This document shows positions 36,245 through 44,779 of a DNA stretch of 64,000 bases, one piece after another. Positions within the stretch are counted from its first letter, which is position 1; each line of letters begins with the position of its first letter. The DNA comes from Dethiobacter sp. (GTDB lineage Bacteria > Bacillota > Dethiobacteria > Dethiobacterales > Dethiobacteraceae), in NCBI GenBank assembly GCA_018335875.1, contig JAGXRN010000008.1:1-64000 (forward strand), in the 5' to 3' direction. A model generated the notes under the pieces. The model searched no databases. It worked only from the letters and a program-made list of their open reading frames with translations, and was not told the origin of the DNA. Made by a program: the position numbers and the translations under genes.

Positions 36245-36283
36245 TTGTGATTCCTCCCGATATTTTATTTTATTTTAAGTTAG

Positions 36284-36308
36284 CACTACAGAGAAATTTG
36301 CTGTAGTG
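36284..36308 (-). other. Hairpin between dctM and panB
   Basis: An 8-bp stem, CACTACAG with CTGTAGTG, without a T run on the minus strand; more likely an RNA stability element than a terminator. Confidence 0.4.
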
Positions 36309-36344
36309 TCAGTTTTTGTTTGATGTTGTGGTTTTGCCTGAAGT

Positions 36345-37625
36345 TTAGTAAAAACCGGGTAAGAAAGTTACGAGCCTTGGGAAAATAAGCATCAATATCA
36401 GCGAAATTACAATGGGTATGGTAAACAGCATCACACTTTTTACTAAACGGTTAAAGGGTATATCGCAAATTCCAAGGATGGCAAACAAGACCATACCAAA
36501 AGGAGGTGTCAGCTGGCCTATCATCAGAACAACTATCATGATTATTCCAAAATAAAGAGGGTCAACCCCGGCAGCTACCACAAGGGGCACAAGCACCGGC
36601 GTCAGAATGTTGATAGCCACAGAAGTGGACATAAAGCAGCCGACAACCAGCAGCACCAAGACCACAAGCAGCAAAACGCCCCAGTAACCTGATGTTACAG
36701 TAAAAACCGCCTGTGTGATTGTGACCGGAATTCTGGATCTGATGACAAGGGTTGAGTATATCTGTGCCGCTGCCAGGATAAACATCACATTGGCACTGGT
36801 TTTGGTGGTATCTTTGAACACTTTAAGCAAAGCCGGCAGAGAAAACTTTTTATAAAAGAGGAAAAGTATCAGGGCATATAAAGCAGCTACGCCGGCCGCT
36901 TCGGTAGCTGTAAAAACCCCTGACACAATGCCCCCGACAAGGATGAGCGGGGTCAGAATCGGAAAAAATGCCTCTTTAAAAGCTTTCTGAAACTCTTTCA
37001 TAGTCGCCCTTGGCCTGACAGGGTATTCTGTTTTGTGGGCGCGGTAAATTACATACCCCATTAAACAGGCAGTCATAATCAAACCTGGAATAAAGCCGGC
37101 TATTAAAAGCCTTGTTACTGAAACTCCCGCCAGCACCGCGTAAAGAACTACCGGGATGCTGGGAGGTATAATAGGGCCGATTAAGGACGACGAGGCTGTA
37201 ACACCGACACTGAAGTCCAAATCGTAGCCCTCATCAGTCATAGCCTTGATTTCTATGGCGCCAAGGCCTGCGGCATCAGCCACGGCCGAGCCTGACATGC
37301 CTGCAAAAATTAAACTGGCCACAATATTCACATGGGCTAAACCGCCACGGAAATGGCCGACAAAAACTTTGGCAAAATTAAATATCCTGTCGGTAACGCC
37401 TGCGTCATTCATCAGCTGGCCGACCAGGATAAACAAGGGGACTGCCAGCAGAGGAAAGCTGTCCATGCCGTTAAAAACTCTTTGCGCTATCATGGCGTGT
37501 GGAATATTGGCAAAACCCCGCTCCAGGCCCAGCAGCACCATGGAGGAAAGAATCATTGAATAGGCAGCCGGGATTCCCAGCAGCAGAATTATGATTAAAC
37601 CTACTGTTAGTATAAAAAGCGGCAT
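36345..37625 (-). CDS. dctM: TRAP transporter large permease DctM
   Basis: A 426-residue, roughly 12-helix membrane protein. The DctM signatures are seen in VPLFILVGQLMNDAGVTDRI, MSGSAVADAAGLGAIEIKAM and GPIIPPSIPVVLYA. It forms the translocation pathway with DctQ and uses a solute-binding DctP. The gene follows dctQ by 15 bases. Confidence 0.95.
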   Translation of the reverse strand: MPLFILTVGLIIILLLGIPAAYSMILSSMVLLGLERGFANIPHAMIAQRVFNGMDSFPLLAVPLFILVGQLMNDAGVTDRIFNFAKVFVGHFRGGLAHVNIVASLIFAGMSGSAVADAAGLGAIEIKAMTDEGYDLDFSVGVTASSSLIGPIIPPSIPVVLYAVLAGVSVTRLLIAGFIPGLIMTACLMGYVIYRAHKTEYPVRPRATMKEFQKAFKEAFFPILTPLILVGGIVSGVFTATEAAGVAALYALILFLFYKKFSLPALLKVFKDTTKTSANVMFILAAAQIYSTLVIRSRIPVTITQAVFTVTSGYWGVLLLVVLVLLVVGCFMSTSVAINILTPVLVPLVVAAGVDPLYFGIIMIVVLMIGQLTPPFGMVLFAILGICDIPFNRLVKSVMLFTIPIVISLILMLIFPRLVTFLPGFY

Positions 37626-37640
37626 CTGTTCACCTCTCCT

Positions 37641-38159
37641 CTAGACATTGTCAGGCTCCCCGGCTTCGGATTTGGCAAAGATTGCTCTGAGGTCGGTTAC
37701 AATGTGATCAAGTGTAAGCAGCAGCATCAGGCTTGCGGGGAGCAAAAGGGCAAGATACATCTGCCCCAGAGAAAGAAAACGCATGGTTGTCAGAGGTATG
37801 GACCACTGATCGCGGGCCATATAGAAACTGCCGTAAATCAGACTCGGTAAAACCAGAGCTATAACCAGGTTTATAAAAATAGCGTAGATAAGTTTTGCTT
37901 TCCTGTTGAACCTGTCCAGCAGGCCAAAAATCAGGTCGACTCCCAGGTGGTTCCTGTTGATTGTGACAAGGACCGCCCCCAAAAACATGGCATACATATT
38001 TAAATAGCGTGCCGCCTGTTCACTCCAGCGCAGAGGCATTTTTAATACATAGCGGTAAAAAACCTGCAGGACTACGGCAATCAAAAAGGCGAAGAGAAAA
38101 GATGTCGCCATCCAGGATATAACCTGCTCCAGAGTACGTGTAAACTTTTTTCCAAGCAT
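37641..38159 (-). CDS. dctQ: TRAP transporter small permease DctQ
   Basis: A 172-residue protein with four membrane helices and the family motif RYLNMYAMFLGAVLVTINRNHLGVD region near the second and third helices. The ATG at 38159 lies 6 bases from AAGGAGG, better than an upstream alternative at 38177. It lies between dctP and dctM. Confidence 0.92.
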   Translation of the reverse strand: MLGKKFTRTLEQVISWMATSFLFAFLIAVVLQVFYRYVLKMPLRWSEQAARYLNMYAMFLGAVLVTINRNHLGVDLIFGLLDRFNRKAKLIYAIFINLVIALVLPSLIYGSFYMARDQWSIPLTTMRFLSLGQMYLALLLPASLMLLLTLDHIVTDLRAIFAKSEAGEPDNV

Positions 38160-38190
38160 AAAAAACCTCCTTGCCAAACAGGTTCTTTTT

Positions 38191-38224
38191 TTAAGGGGAG
38201 GATAAAGAGTTATCCTCCCCTTAA
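38191..38224 (-). other. Intercistronic 15-bp hairpin between dctP and dctQ
   Basis: TTAAGGGGAGGATAA pairs perfectly with TTATCCTCCCCTTAA around a 4-base loop. On the minus strand it is followed by As, not Ts, so it is not a normal terminator. Similar hairpins after binding-protein genes protect the upstream mRNA, giving more binding protein than permease. Confidence 0.6.
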
Positions 38225-38238
38225 TCTCTTCTTAATCT

Positions 38239-39288
38239 CTACTTATTGAGAAGCCTGATAACTTCTTCGTATGCTTCAGTAGATAAGTCTTGTTTGAGCA
38301 GTCTTTCTACTGTGGGCCTGGCTGCTTCATAGAGCTCTTCACGGTCGGGAAAAATAACTGTCATGTTGTTGTCTTCGAGTACTTTAATAAAGCTCTTGTT
38401 CATTTCATCGATCTTGGGTTCTACATAGTTTACGGCGTCGTAGGCAGCCTGTGTGATAATGTCTTGCTGCTCTTTTGTCAGTGTGCTCCAGGTTTTTTCA
38501 CTGGCGCCCCACATAATAATCATATCGATGTGATTTGTGGCTATGGCATAGTCCTGCACCTCATAAAGCCCGCGCCCGGCTATATTGGACAGAAAGTTTT
38601 CCTGGGCGTCAACAACACCGGTCTGCAGGGCACTCACTATTTCCGCCGCAGCAATGGGTGTGGGCAGAGCGCCGATTCCCTGCCATACTTCCATCCACCA
38701 GGAAATATTGGGCATTCTGATCTTGACGCCGGCTTGCTTTAATTCCTGAGAGTTGCTGAAGGGCTTGTTGGAAGTGGCCCAGCGGGAACCAAAGCTGTGG
38801 ACAGGGCCTAAGATGATGGAGCCGCCTTTTTGTCTTGTTAATTCTTTAGCCTTTTCGCCAATGGGGCCATCAAAGTATTCTTTCACCACATCTAAGCTCG
38901 GCCACAGGAAAGGCATGTTTACAGCATCATATTCGGGGAAATACACAGGGCCAAACTCGCCCACATAGGTAAAATCTATTTCCCCCAGCTTAAGCAGTTC
39001 CATGATCTCCCTGGTGTCGCCAAGCTGTCCTGCCATAAAGAGGTTGATTTCCATTGTGCCATTACTTAATTCACTCACTCTTTGCTTAAACTTCTGGGTT
39101 ACTTCTCTGTCAAGGCCTGAATCGTCAAAAGTGACTGCAAATGTAAATTCCCTAACCTGAGGTGTCCCGCCACCTGGCGCAGGGGTTTCCGCTTTTTTGC
39201 CGCATCCTGCAAGTCCTATGATTAATACAACAACCAGCAGTGCTGCCAATACTGTTACATGCTTTCTGTTCATCACGATGTTAGACAT
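38239..39288 (-). CDS. dctP: TRAP transporter solute-binding lipoprotein DctP
   Basis: A 349-residue protein with a lipobox (LIIGLAGC, acylated C29) and then a DctP fold. The conserved arginine region (KIRMPN, SFGSRWATSNKPF) and the GVVDAQENFLSN segment typical of TRAP binding proteins are present. It is expected to bind a carboxylate through the conserved Arg. Neighbouring CoA-transferase and lyase genes suggest a branched hydroxy-dicarboxylate, but the ligand is not known. Confidence 0.92.
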   Translation of the reverse strand: MSNIVMNRKHVTVLAALLVVVLIIGLAGCGKKAETPAPGGGTPQVREFTFAVTFDDSGLDREVTQKFKQRVSELSNGTMEINLFMAGQLGDTREIMELLKLGEIDFTYVGEFGPVYFPEYDAVNMPFLWPSLDVVKEYFDGPIGEKAKELTRQKGGSIILGPVHSFGSRWATSNKPFSNSQELKQAGVKIRMPNISWWMEVWQGIGALPTPIAAAEIVSALQTGVVDAQENFLSNIAGRGLYEVQDYAIATNHIDMIIMWGASEKTWSTLTKEQQDIITQAAYDAVNYVEPKIDEMNKSFIKVLEDNNMTVIFPDREELYEAARPTVERLLKQDLSTEAYEEVIRLLNK

Positions 39289-39346
39289 TTCTTCCTCCTC
39301 TTAGTACACTTTTTTTGTAGTTTTTTAATACTTATACTTATGGCGC

Positions 39347-39364
39347 CTACCGCAGTATTTTCAT
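39347..39364 (-). other. Five-residue leader ORF before dctP
   Basis: Minus-strand ATG at 39364 after AAGGAGGTG encodes M-K-I-L-R and stops, 58 bases upstream of dctP. Only the strong ribosome site supports it. Confidence 0.25.
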
Positions 39365-39513
39365 TAACACCTCCTTCACAGATTACAAACTCAGGAAAAC
39401 AATTATGTTATACTCATTAACTTATCTGCCAATCTATCATAATTCGACAATATTCTTGCCTTCCCTGCTTTATCTAAATATTTCAAATGTTCTCCTGCAT
39501 AAATGAGTACCGG

Positions 39514-40713
39514 TCATATTATTTTGTCAGCTATTAATTGTTCAAGTTCAGTGTCTGAAAGCTTTAGGAGCTCTTTATAAATTTCTCGGTTATGTTCACC
39601 CAGGCGCGGGCCGGCCCACCCGATATCGCCCGGCGTTTCACTTAACTTGGGGACAATACCGGGATGCTTAATATTTCCCCACACCGAATCATTGACTTCC
39701 CGGATCATGTTCCTGAATAGATACTGCGGGTCTTTGACTATATCAGCAATACTGTAAATAGGCCCTGCAGGGACACCTGCCTCGTCCATCATGGTTTGTA
39801 ATTCAGCCATGGCATAGTTTTTTGTCCAACCGTTGATCATTTCATCCAGTTCATGCTGGTTCTCACCGCGGGCTGCATGAGTGGCATAACGGGGGTCGGC
39901 AGCCACCTCCGGGTGCCCCATTACTTCTGCAAAGCGCCTGAATATATTGTCCTTGTTAGCCCCGATTACAATATAGGTGCCATCGCTTGTTTCATAGTTA
40001 TTGGAAGGGGCAACTTTAGGCAGCGATGTGCCCGTACGCTGCCTGATGAGGCCAAGCTTGTCGTACTCCGGCAGAATAGACTCCATCAGCGCAAATACCG
40101 ATTCGTAAAGCGCCACATCGATATATTGGCCTACGCCGCCGTTAACGTCCCTGTGATAGACGGCCATCATGGCTCCCATAAAGCCAAACATTGCTGCTAA
40201 AGAATCGCCGATAGCGATGCCGATTCTTGGCGGGGCAAGATCGGGATACCCGGTAATATAACGCAGTCCTCCCATGGCCTCGCCGACACTGCCAAAACCT
40301 GTTTTGTCCCTGTATGGGCCATCCTGGCCGAAGCCGGAGATGCGTACCATTATTAAACCAGGGTTGTCCTTTTTCAGGTCTTCATAGCTTAAACCCCAGC
40401 CTTCCAGGCGCCCCGGCCGGAAGTTCTCCACCAGAATATCGGCTTCTTTGATTAACCTGCGAGCCAGGTGCTGGCCTTCTTTTTCTCTTAAGTTTATAGT
40501 CACGCATTTTTTATTGCGGGACTGGGTAGACCACCACAATGAACTGCCGTCTTTAGTGGCCTGTCCCCAGGTTCGCAACGGGTCTCCCTCGCCGGCAGGT
40601 TCAACTTTTATCACCTCTGCGCCAAAATCAGCAAACAGGCGCCCGCAAAAAGGTCCTGCCACCACGCTTCCCAGCTCTACCAGCCGCAATCCCTGCAACG
40701 GCTTGTCTTTCAT
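39514..40713 (-). CDS. Class III (CaiB/BaiF) CoA-transferase
   Basis: A 399-residue family III CoA-transferase. The start LQGLRLVELGSVVAGPFCGRLFADFGAEVIKVE is typical, and the catalytic aspartate is in IAIGDSLAAMFG. These enzymes move CoA between acids such as succinate, itaconate, citramalate or formate/oxalate. The ATG at 40713 follows GGGAGTG. Placed between a TRAP system and an HMG-CoA-lyase homologue, it probably activates the imported acid. Confidence 0.92.
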   Translation of the reverse strand: MKDKPLQGLRLVELGSVVAGPFCGRLFADFGAEVIKVEPAGEGDPLRTWGQATKDGSSLWWSTQSRNKKCVTINLREKEGQHLARRLIKEADILVENFRPGRLEGWGLSYEDLKKDNPGLIMVRISGFGQDGPYRDKTGFGSVGEAMGGLRYITGYPDLAPPRIGIAIGDSLAAMFGFMGAMMAVYHRDVNGGVGQYIDVALYESVFALMESILPEYDKLGLIRQRTGTSLPKVAPSNNYETSDGTYIVIGANKDNIFRRFAEVMGHPEVAADPRYATHAARGENQHELDEMINGWTKNYAMAELQTMMDEAGVPAGPIYSIADIVKDPQYLFRNMIREVNDSVWGNIKHPGIVPKLSETPGDIGWAGPRLGEHNREIYKELLKLSDTELEQLIADKII

Positions 40714-40748
40714 AGTTGTCACTCCCATAGTCTGTATTTACAGCCATT

Positions 40749-41681
40749 TCAAGCTTGATTAGAAGGAAGGGGGTGCAAATCGCATACTTTCCCCGCTTTC
40801 AGGACATGGCCCGGCAGCTGGCGGCCAATAATTCTTTCCAGTTCCCTGGCTGCCTCCAGCACTCCTTCCAGGTTGATGCCAGTATCGATGCCCATTTCCT
40901 CCAGCATGTGGACAACATCTTCGGTAGCAACATTTCCTGTTGCGCCGGGCGCAAACGGGCAGCCGCCCAGACCGCCGAGCGACGTTTCGTAAATAGTTAT
41001 CCCTGCCTCCAGGCCTGCCACAATATTTGCCATGGCCATGCCCCTGGTGTTGTGGAAATGCAGAGAAACTACAGTATCAGAAAACTCGCTGCGGAAACGG
41101 CACAAAAACTCGTATACCTGAACCGGGTTTGCCATCCCGGTGGTGTCGGCAATAACCAGAGAATGTGCCCCCAGTTTTAACACCTGGTCAGCCAGTTTCA
41201 ATACCTGCTCAGGCGATACTCTGCCGGCGTATGGGCAGCCGAATGCTGTTGCCAGGCCGACAGTAACAGGGATGTTGTGCTGACCGGACAGTCTGATAAT
41301 CTCTTTTGCATTTGACAATGAATCAGACAATTTCATACGCACATTGGCTAAATTATGAGCTTCCGAGACAGATATAACCTGAACCAGTTCGTCGGCTCCG
41401 GCATTTATCGCGCGCTGCGCCCCTTTTAAGTTTGGCACCAGCGCCGCATAAATTACTCCTGCCGTCTTTTCTATTTCCTGCGTGACCTGCTCTGCATCTT
41501 TCATCTGGGCGATAGCCTTGGGCGATACAAAAGAGGTGTATTCCAGTTTGGGGAATCCCAGCTTTGAGAGAAGGTTTATAAGTTTAATCTTATCTTCTGT
41601 GGCAATGAAGTTCTTCTCCATCTGAAACCCGTCACGGGCACAGACATCGGTAATACTTACCTGCTGCGGTAAATGCTTCAT
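40749..41681 (-). CDS. HMG-CoA lyase family protein
   Basis: A 310-residue HMGL-like TIM barrel. The metal/catalytic Arg-Asp pair is in CARDGFQ, metal histidines in SLHFHNTRGMA, and the flexible-loop cysteine in GGLGGCPFAPGATGNVATED. All HMG-CoA lyase landmarks are present. The true substrate may be HMG-CoA or a similar 3-hydroxy-3-methyl acyl-CoA. It lies just upstream of the CoA-transferase gene, implying activate-then-cleave catabolism. Confidence 0.9.
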   Translation of the reverse strand: MKHLPQQVSITDVCARDGFQMEKNFIATEDKIKLINLLSKLGFPKLEYTSFVSPKAIAQMKDAEQVTQEIEKTAGVIYAALVPNLKGAQRAINAGADELVQVISVSEAHNLANVRMKLSDSLSNAKEIIRLSGQHNIPVTVGLATAFGCPYAGRVSPEQVLKLADQVLKLGAHSLVIADTTGMANPVQVYEFLCRFRSEFSDTVVSLHFHNTRGMAMANIVAGLEAGITIYETSLGGLGGCPFAPGATGNVATEDVVHMLEEMGIDTGINLEGVLEAARELERIIGRQLPGHVLKAGKVCDLHPLPSNQA

Positions 41682-41711
41682 GATTTTTCCCCCTTTACCT
41701 GACTTTTCTTC

Positions 41712-42242
41712 TTATATTTGCTTGCCTGCTGAGTCACAAAATCCATTATGTTGGGAGTCAAAAGATGCGGACTCCCTGAGCATAAAAATGCTGCCGCTCC
41801 TGGCCATATCTTTAATGCAGTACTTTTGCATTTCCCCGACAAAAGTGTCCAGCTTGTCCACCTGTCCGGTCAATTCAATTAACATATAGTCGCCGGCAAC
41901 CTCAAGCACTTCCGCCTCAAACATGTCGGCAATAGATTGAATGCTCTCGCGGTTCTCCTGTTTGGCGCTCACTTTAATCAGCATTATTTCCTGTTCAATC
42001 AGTTCTTTCCCGCTTACATCGGTGACGCTGAGGATATTAATCTGTTGGCCAAGCTGCTTTATTACCCGTTCAGTGGCAAGGGAGTCTGCTTCCAGCACAA
42101 TATAGATACGGGTCAGGTCCGTATCAAGGGGATGGCCGGCGGAAATAGTCTGCACATTGCAGCGGTGGCGGTTGATAATATGCAGCACCCTGGTCAGCAC
42201 CCCGTGGACATCTTCAACCAGGATGTCCAGTATTTTTCTCAT
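41712..42242 (-). CDS. Orphan acetolactate synthase small-subunit-like ACT protein
   Basis: A 176-residue protein with an N-terminal ACT domain (1-75; LVEDVHGVLTRVLHIINRHRCNVQTI) and a second ACT-like C-terminal region, the IlvH/IlvN layout. IlvH normally binds valine and activates IlvB, but no ilvB lies nearby. The ATG at 42242 follows GGAGTG. It may be a true IlvH for a distant IlvB or a ligand sensor for this cluster. Confidence 0.85.
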   Translation of the reverse strand: MRKILDILVEDVHGVLTRVLHIINRHRCNVQTISAGHPLDTDLTRIYIVLEADSLATERVIKQLGQQINILSVTDVSGKELIEQEIMLIKVSAKQENRESIQSIADMFEAEVLEVAGDYMLIELTGQVDKLDTFVGEMQKYCIKDMARSGSIFMLRESASFDSQHNGFCDSAGKQI

Positions 42243-42314
42243 CTCTTTCACTCCAATTCCGGACATTATCAGAATTTCTATGATGATAAAAACGAGTCAA
42301 GCAGTTTAAGCGCT

Positions 42315-43067
42315 TTAGTCCCTGCAGCCGAAACATTTTGAAATCTCTCTGGCATAGAAGCTTACTCTGGCGCCTATTTCAGGTATCTTTTGCTGTATCC
42401 TTATCGTGGGGCCGGCGACGCTGATGGCGGCAATGGCTTTTCTGTTCTGGTTCAGGATGGGGGCGGCGACGCAGGTAATACCCATGATAAACTCCTCATC
42501 GTCTACGGCATATCCTGTTTCCCTGATATTTTGCAGTTCTTTTAGGAAACTTTCGATTGTTACCAGGGTTTTTGCTGTGCGGGGCTTGAAAACATCGGGT
42601 AAGTATCTCTTTTCCACTTCTTCTTTTTCATACCAGGCCAGCATGGCCTTGCCAAGGGCTGAGCAGTAAGCAGGGATAGAAGTACCGGGCAGCAGATCGG
42701 TCCGCAGGAAATGAGAGCTTTCAATTTTGTGCAGATAGACTATATTTGTACTTTCCATCACGGCAAAATTTATAGTTTCATTAATTTCCTGGGAAATTTT
42801 TTGCATATACGGAAAAATAACATCCAACAGTCCGATTTTTGCTGTTACTTTGGCGCCGAGCTCAGGAAGTTTAAGCCCTAAGCTATAATTGCCGGCCCTT
42901 TCATTTTGCTGCAAGTAGCCGCGCGCTGTGAGAACGCGCAGTGTTCTGAAAATTGATGCTTTATCCACTTCAAATTTTTTGCTCAGTTCTTTTACACTGA
43001 ATTCTTTATCGGGACTGTCGCAAATGAATTCCAGCACCTCTAATGTCCTGTTGGCTACTTTCAGCAT
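42315..43067 (-). CDS. IclR-family transcriptional regulator
   Basis: A 250-residue regulator with an N-terminal winged helix (1-70; FSVKELSKKFEVDKASIFRTLRVL) and a C-terminal GAF-like effector domain (about 80-245). IclR proteins usually control nearby aromatic or organic-acid catabolism, so the downstream CoA-transferase/lyase/TRAP genes are the probable targets. Its ATG overlaps the panE stop by 7 bases. Confidence 0.93.
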   Translation of the reverse strand: MLKVANRTLEVLEFICDSPDKEFSVKELSKKFEVDKASIFRTLRVLTARGYLQQNERAGNYSLGLKLPELGAKVTAKIGLLDVIFPYMQKISQEINETINFAVMESTNIVYLHKIESSHFLRTDLLPGTSIPAYCSALGKAMLAWYEKEEVEKRYLPDVFKPRTAKTLVTIESFLKELQNIRETGYAVDDEEFIMGITCVAAPILNQNRKAIAAISVAGPTIRIQQKIPEIGARVSFYAREISKCFGCRD

Positions 43068-43987
43068 CGGTCACTTCCCCTTTGCTCCAGCTCTTTAATT
43101 AAGCGTGTGATAAATTTATTGCAGGGCGTGGGCACACCGCATTTTTCTCCTTCTTTAACCACAGCACCGTTGATATAATCTATCTCAGTAGCACGGCCCG
43201 ACATGATGTCCTGCAGCATTGATGAACGGTTGGCGGCGGTGGCAGCGGCAACCTTTTCAAGGACGGCAAAAGTGTCGTTGTAGGGAAGCTCTATCCCTGA
43301 TGCCCGGGCTACAGCCTCTCCTTCATCAATTAACAGCTTTGCCATTTGGCGTATATTTTCGGCTTTAAGCAGCTCGCCGTTTAGAACACCGCAAATAGCC
43401 GTTACAGGATTGATACCGGCATTAATCAAGAGCTTGCCCCAGATTACACCCATAATATTGTCGTCTGTCCTGGCATTTAAGTGGCAGCGCGTAAATTCTG
43501 CAGCGATGTCTGAAAGATGCTGGTCAATTTTGCCACTGTATTTTCCCACTACAGTATCTCCCGCCCCTGCATGCCTGATTTGGCCTGGCCCAAGCACCGT
43601 GGCGCCATGGGATGTTGTACCGACAAGAACTGTCGCTTTATTAAAAGCTGCGGCTATAATATCTGCATTCCCCAGGCCGTTTTGCAGCGTCAGGACAGCA
43701 GTGCCGTCGTGAAATAAATGATGAATATTTTTTACTACAACTTCTGTATGATATGATTTCACAAATATTAAGACCAGATCCTGGACTCCAAGCAGCAGAG
43801 GGTCGCTCACTGCCTTGACTGAAAAAGTCTTAAGGCAACCACCTGTCTCGACCTGCAGCCCATGTTCCATAATCGCCTGCACGTGCTCCTGCCAGGCGTC
43901 AACCAGAGTCACTTCGTTGCCGCCTTCAGCAAGCAATGCGCCATAGAGGGCGCCCATAGCTCCCGCTCCCATAACTGCAATCTTCAC
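43061..43987 (-). CDS. panE: 2-dehydropantoate 2-reductase family protein
   Basis: A 308-residue NADPH-dependent ketopantoate reductase-like enzyme: N-terminal Rossmann GAGAMGALYGALL (7-19), KSYHTE, LQNGLGN and a C-terminal domain with GKLLINAGINPVTAI, where the Lys and Asn are catalytic. Together with panB it would complete pantoate formation, but the ApbA/PanE family also includes other 2-keto-acid reductases. The start is a GTG at 43987. It is the first gene of the cluster. Confidence 0.85.
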   Translation of the reverse strand: MKIAVMGAGAMGALYGALLAEGGNEVTLVDAWQEHVQAIMEHGLQVETGGCLKTFSVKAVSDPLLLGVQDLVLIFVKSYHTEVVVKNIHHLFHDGTAVLTLQNGLGNADIIAAAFNKATVLVGTTSHGATVLGPGQIRHAGAGDTVVGKYSGKIDQHLSDIAAEFTRCHLNARTDDNIMGVIWGKLLINAGINPVTAICGVLNGELLKAENIRQMAKLLIDEGEAVARASGIELPYNDTFAVLEKVAAATAANRSSMLQDIMSGRATEIDYINGAVVKEGEKCGVPTPCNKFITRLIKELEQRGSDRC

Positions 43988-44109
43988 CTTATAACCGTCC
44001 TTTTTATAAGTGTGTTCTTATTTTGCTTTGCCTGTGCGTTTATTCTTTGAGGCCCAGGAGTTTAACCGGGGACGCCATTGCTGTTTCCAATATAGAAATA
44101 GCGTTTCAT

Positions 44110-44130
44110 ATTATAGTATATTTTTCTACA
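44110..44130 (-). promoter_or_regulatory. Promoter-like motif of the panE cluster
   Basis: These 21 bases, including a minus-strand TATAAT at 44110-44115, match 58692-58712 at the HD-GYP gene promoter at 19 of 21 positions. They lie about 120 bases upstream of panE. No -35 hexamer is evident in either copy, so a regulator or alternative sigma may be involved. Confidence 0.5.
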
Positions 44131-44225
44131 CAAAAAGCAAAAACCCTTTTTGTAAATTTAAATACAATAAGTTTTTGCTTTGAAACAGCAAGACGCGCCA
44201 TTGCCAGTGACGCGTCCTTGCAAGT

Positions 44226-44747
44226 TTATACTGTTTCTGCTTCACCGTAGTCCTCGCCAAAGGTGTCCACAGTTACTTTTTTCATTCTCTCATCGCTAAG
44301 CGGCCTGTCTTGGGCATCCTTTTTTACGCTCACAATCCTGTCCACTTCATCCATTCCCTCTGTGATACTGCCAAAGGCGGCATACTGTCCGTCTAAGTGA
44401 GGTGAAGCCTTGACCATGATAAAAAACTGGGAGCCGGCGGAATCGGGCCTTGCCGACCTGGCCATGGACAATACCCCCCTATCATGCTTGAGGTCATTGG
44501 CAACTCCATTGCCCCTGAATTCTCCCTTAATCCCATAACCGGGGCCGCCCATGCCTGTCCCCTGCGGACAGCCTCCCTGGATCATAAACTGAGGAATAAC
44601 TCTGTGGAAGATAAGGCCGTCATAAAAGCCCTTCTCTGCCAGGGAAATAAAATTCCGCACAGTATTTGGCGCGATATGCTGGTAAAGCTCCGCCTTGATT
44701 TGGCCGCCGCTCTCCATTTCAATTGTTACCTGCGGGTTATCTTTCAT
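44226..44747 (-). CDS. Cyclophilin-type peptidyl-prolyl isomerase
   Basis: A 173-residue cytoplasmic cyclophilin. FHRVIPQFMIQGG, the SMARSARPDSAGSQFFI segment and LDGQYAAFG are the conserved active-site regions; the usual Trp of the cyclosporin site is replaced, as in many bacterial forms. Adjacent ATGs at 44747 and 44750 are both possible; the former fits the AAGGGTG spacing better. Confidence 0.93.
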   Translation of the reverse strand: MKDNPQVTIEMESGGQIKAELYQHIAPNTVRNFISLAEKGFYDGLIFHRVIPQFMIQGGCPQGTGMGGPGYGIKGEFRGNGVANDLKHDRGVLSMARSARPDSAGSQFFIMVKASPHLDGQYAAFGSITEGMDEVDRIVSVKKDAQDRPLSDERMKKVTVDTFGEDYGEAETV

Positions 44748-44779
44748 CATCAACACCCTTTTCTATTTGATAAATTTGG

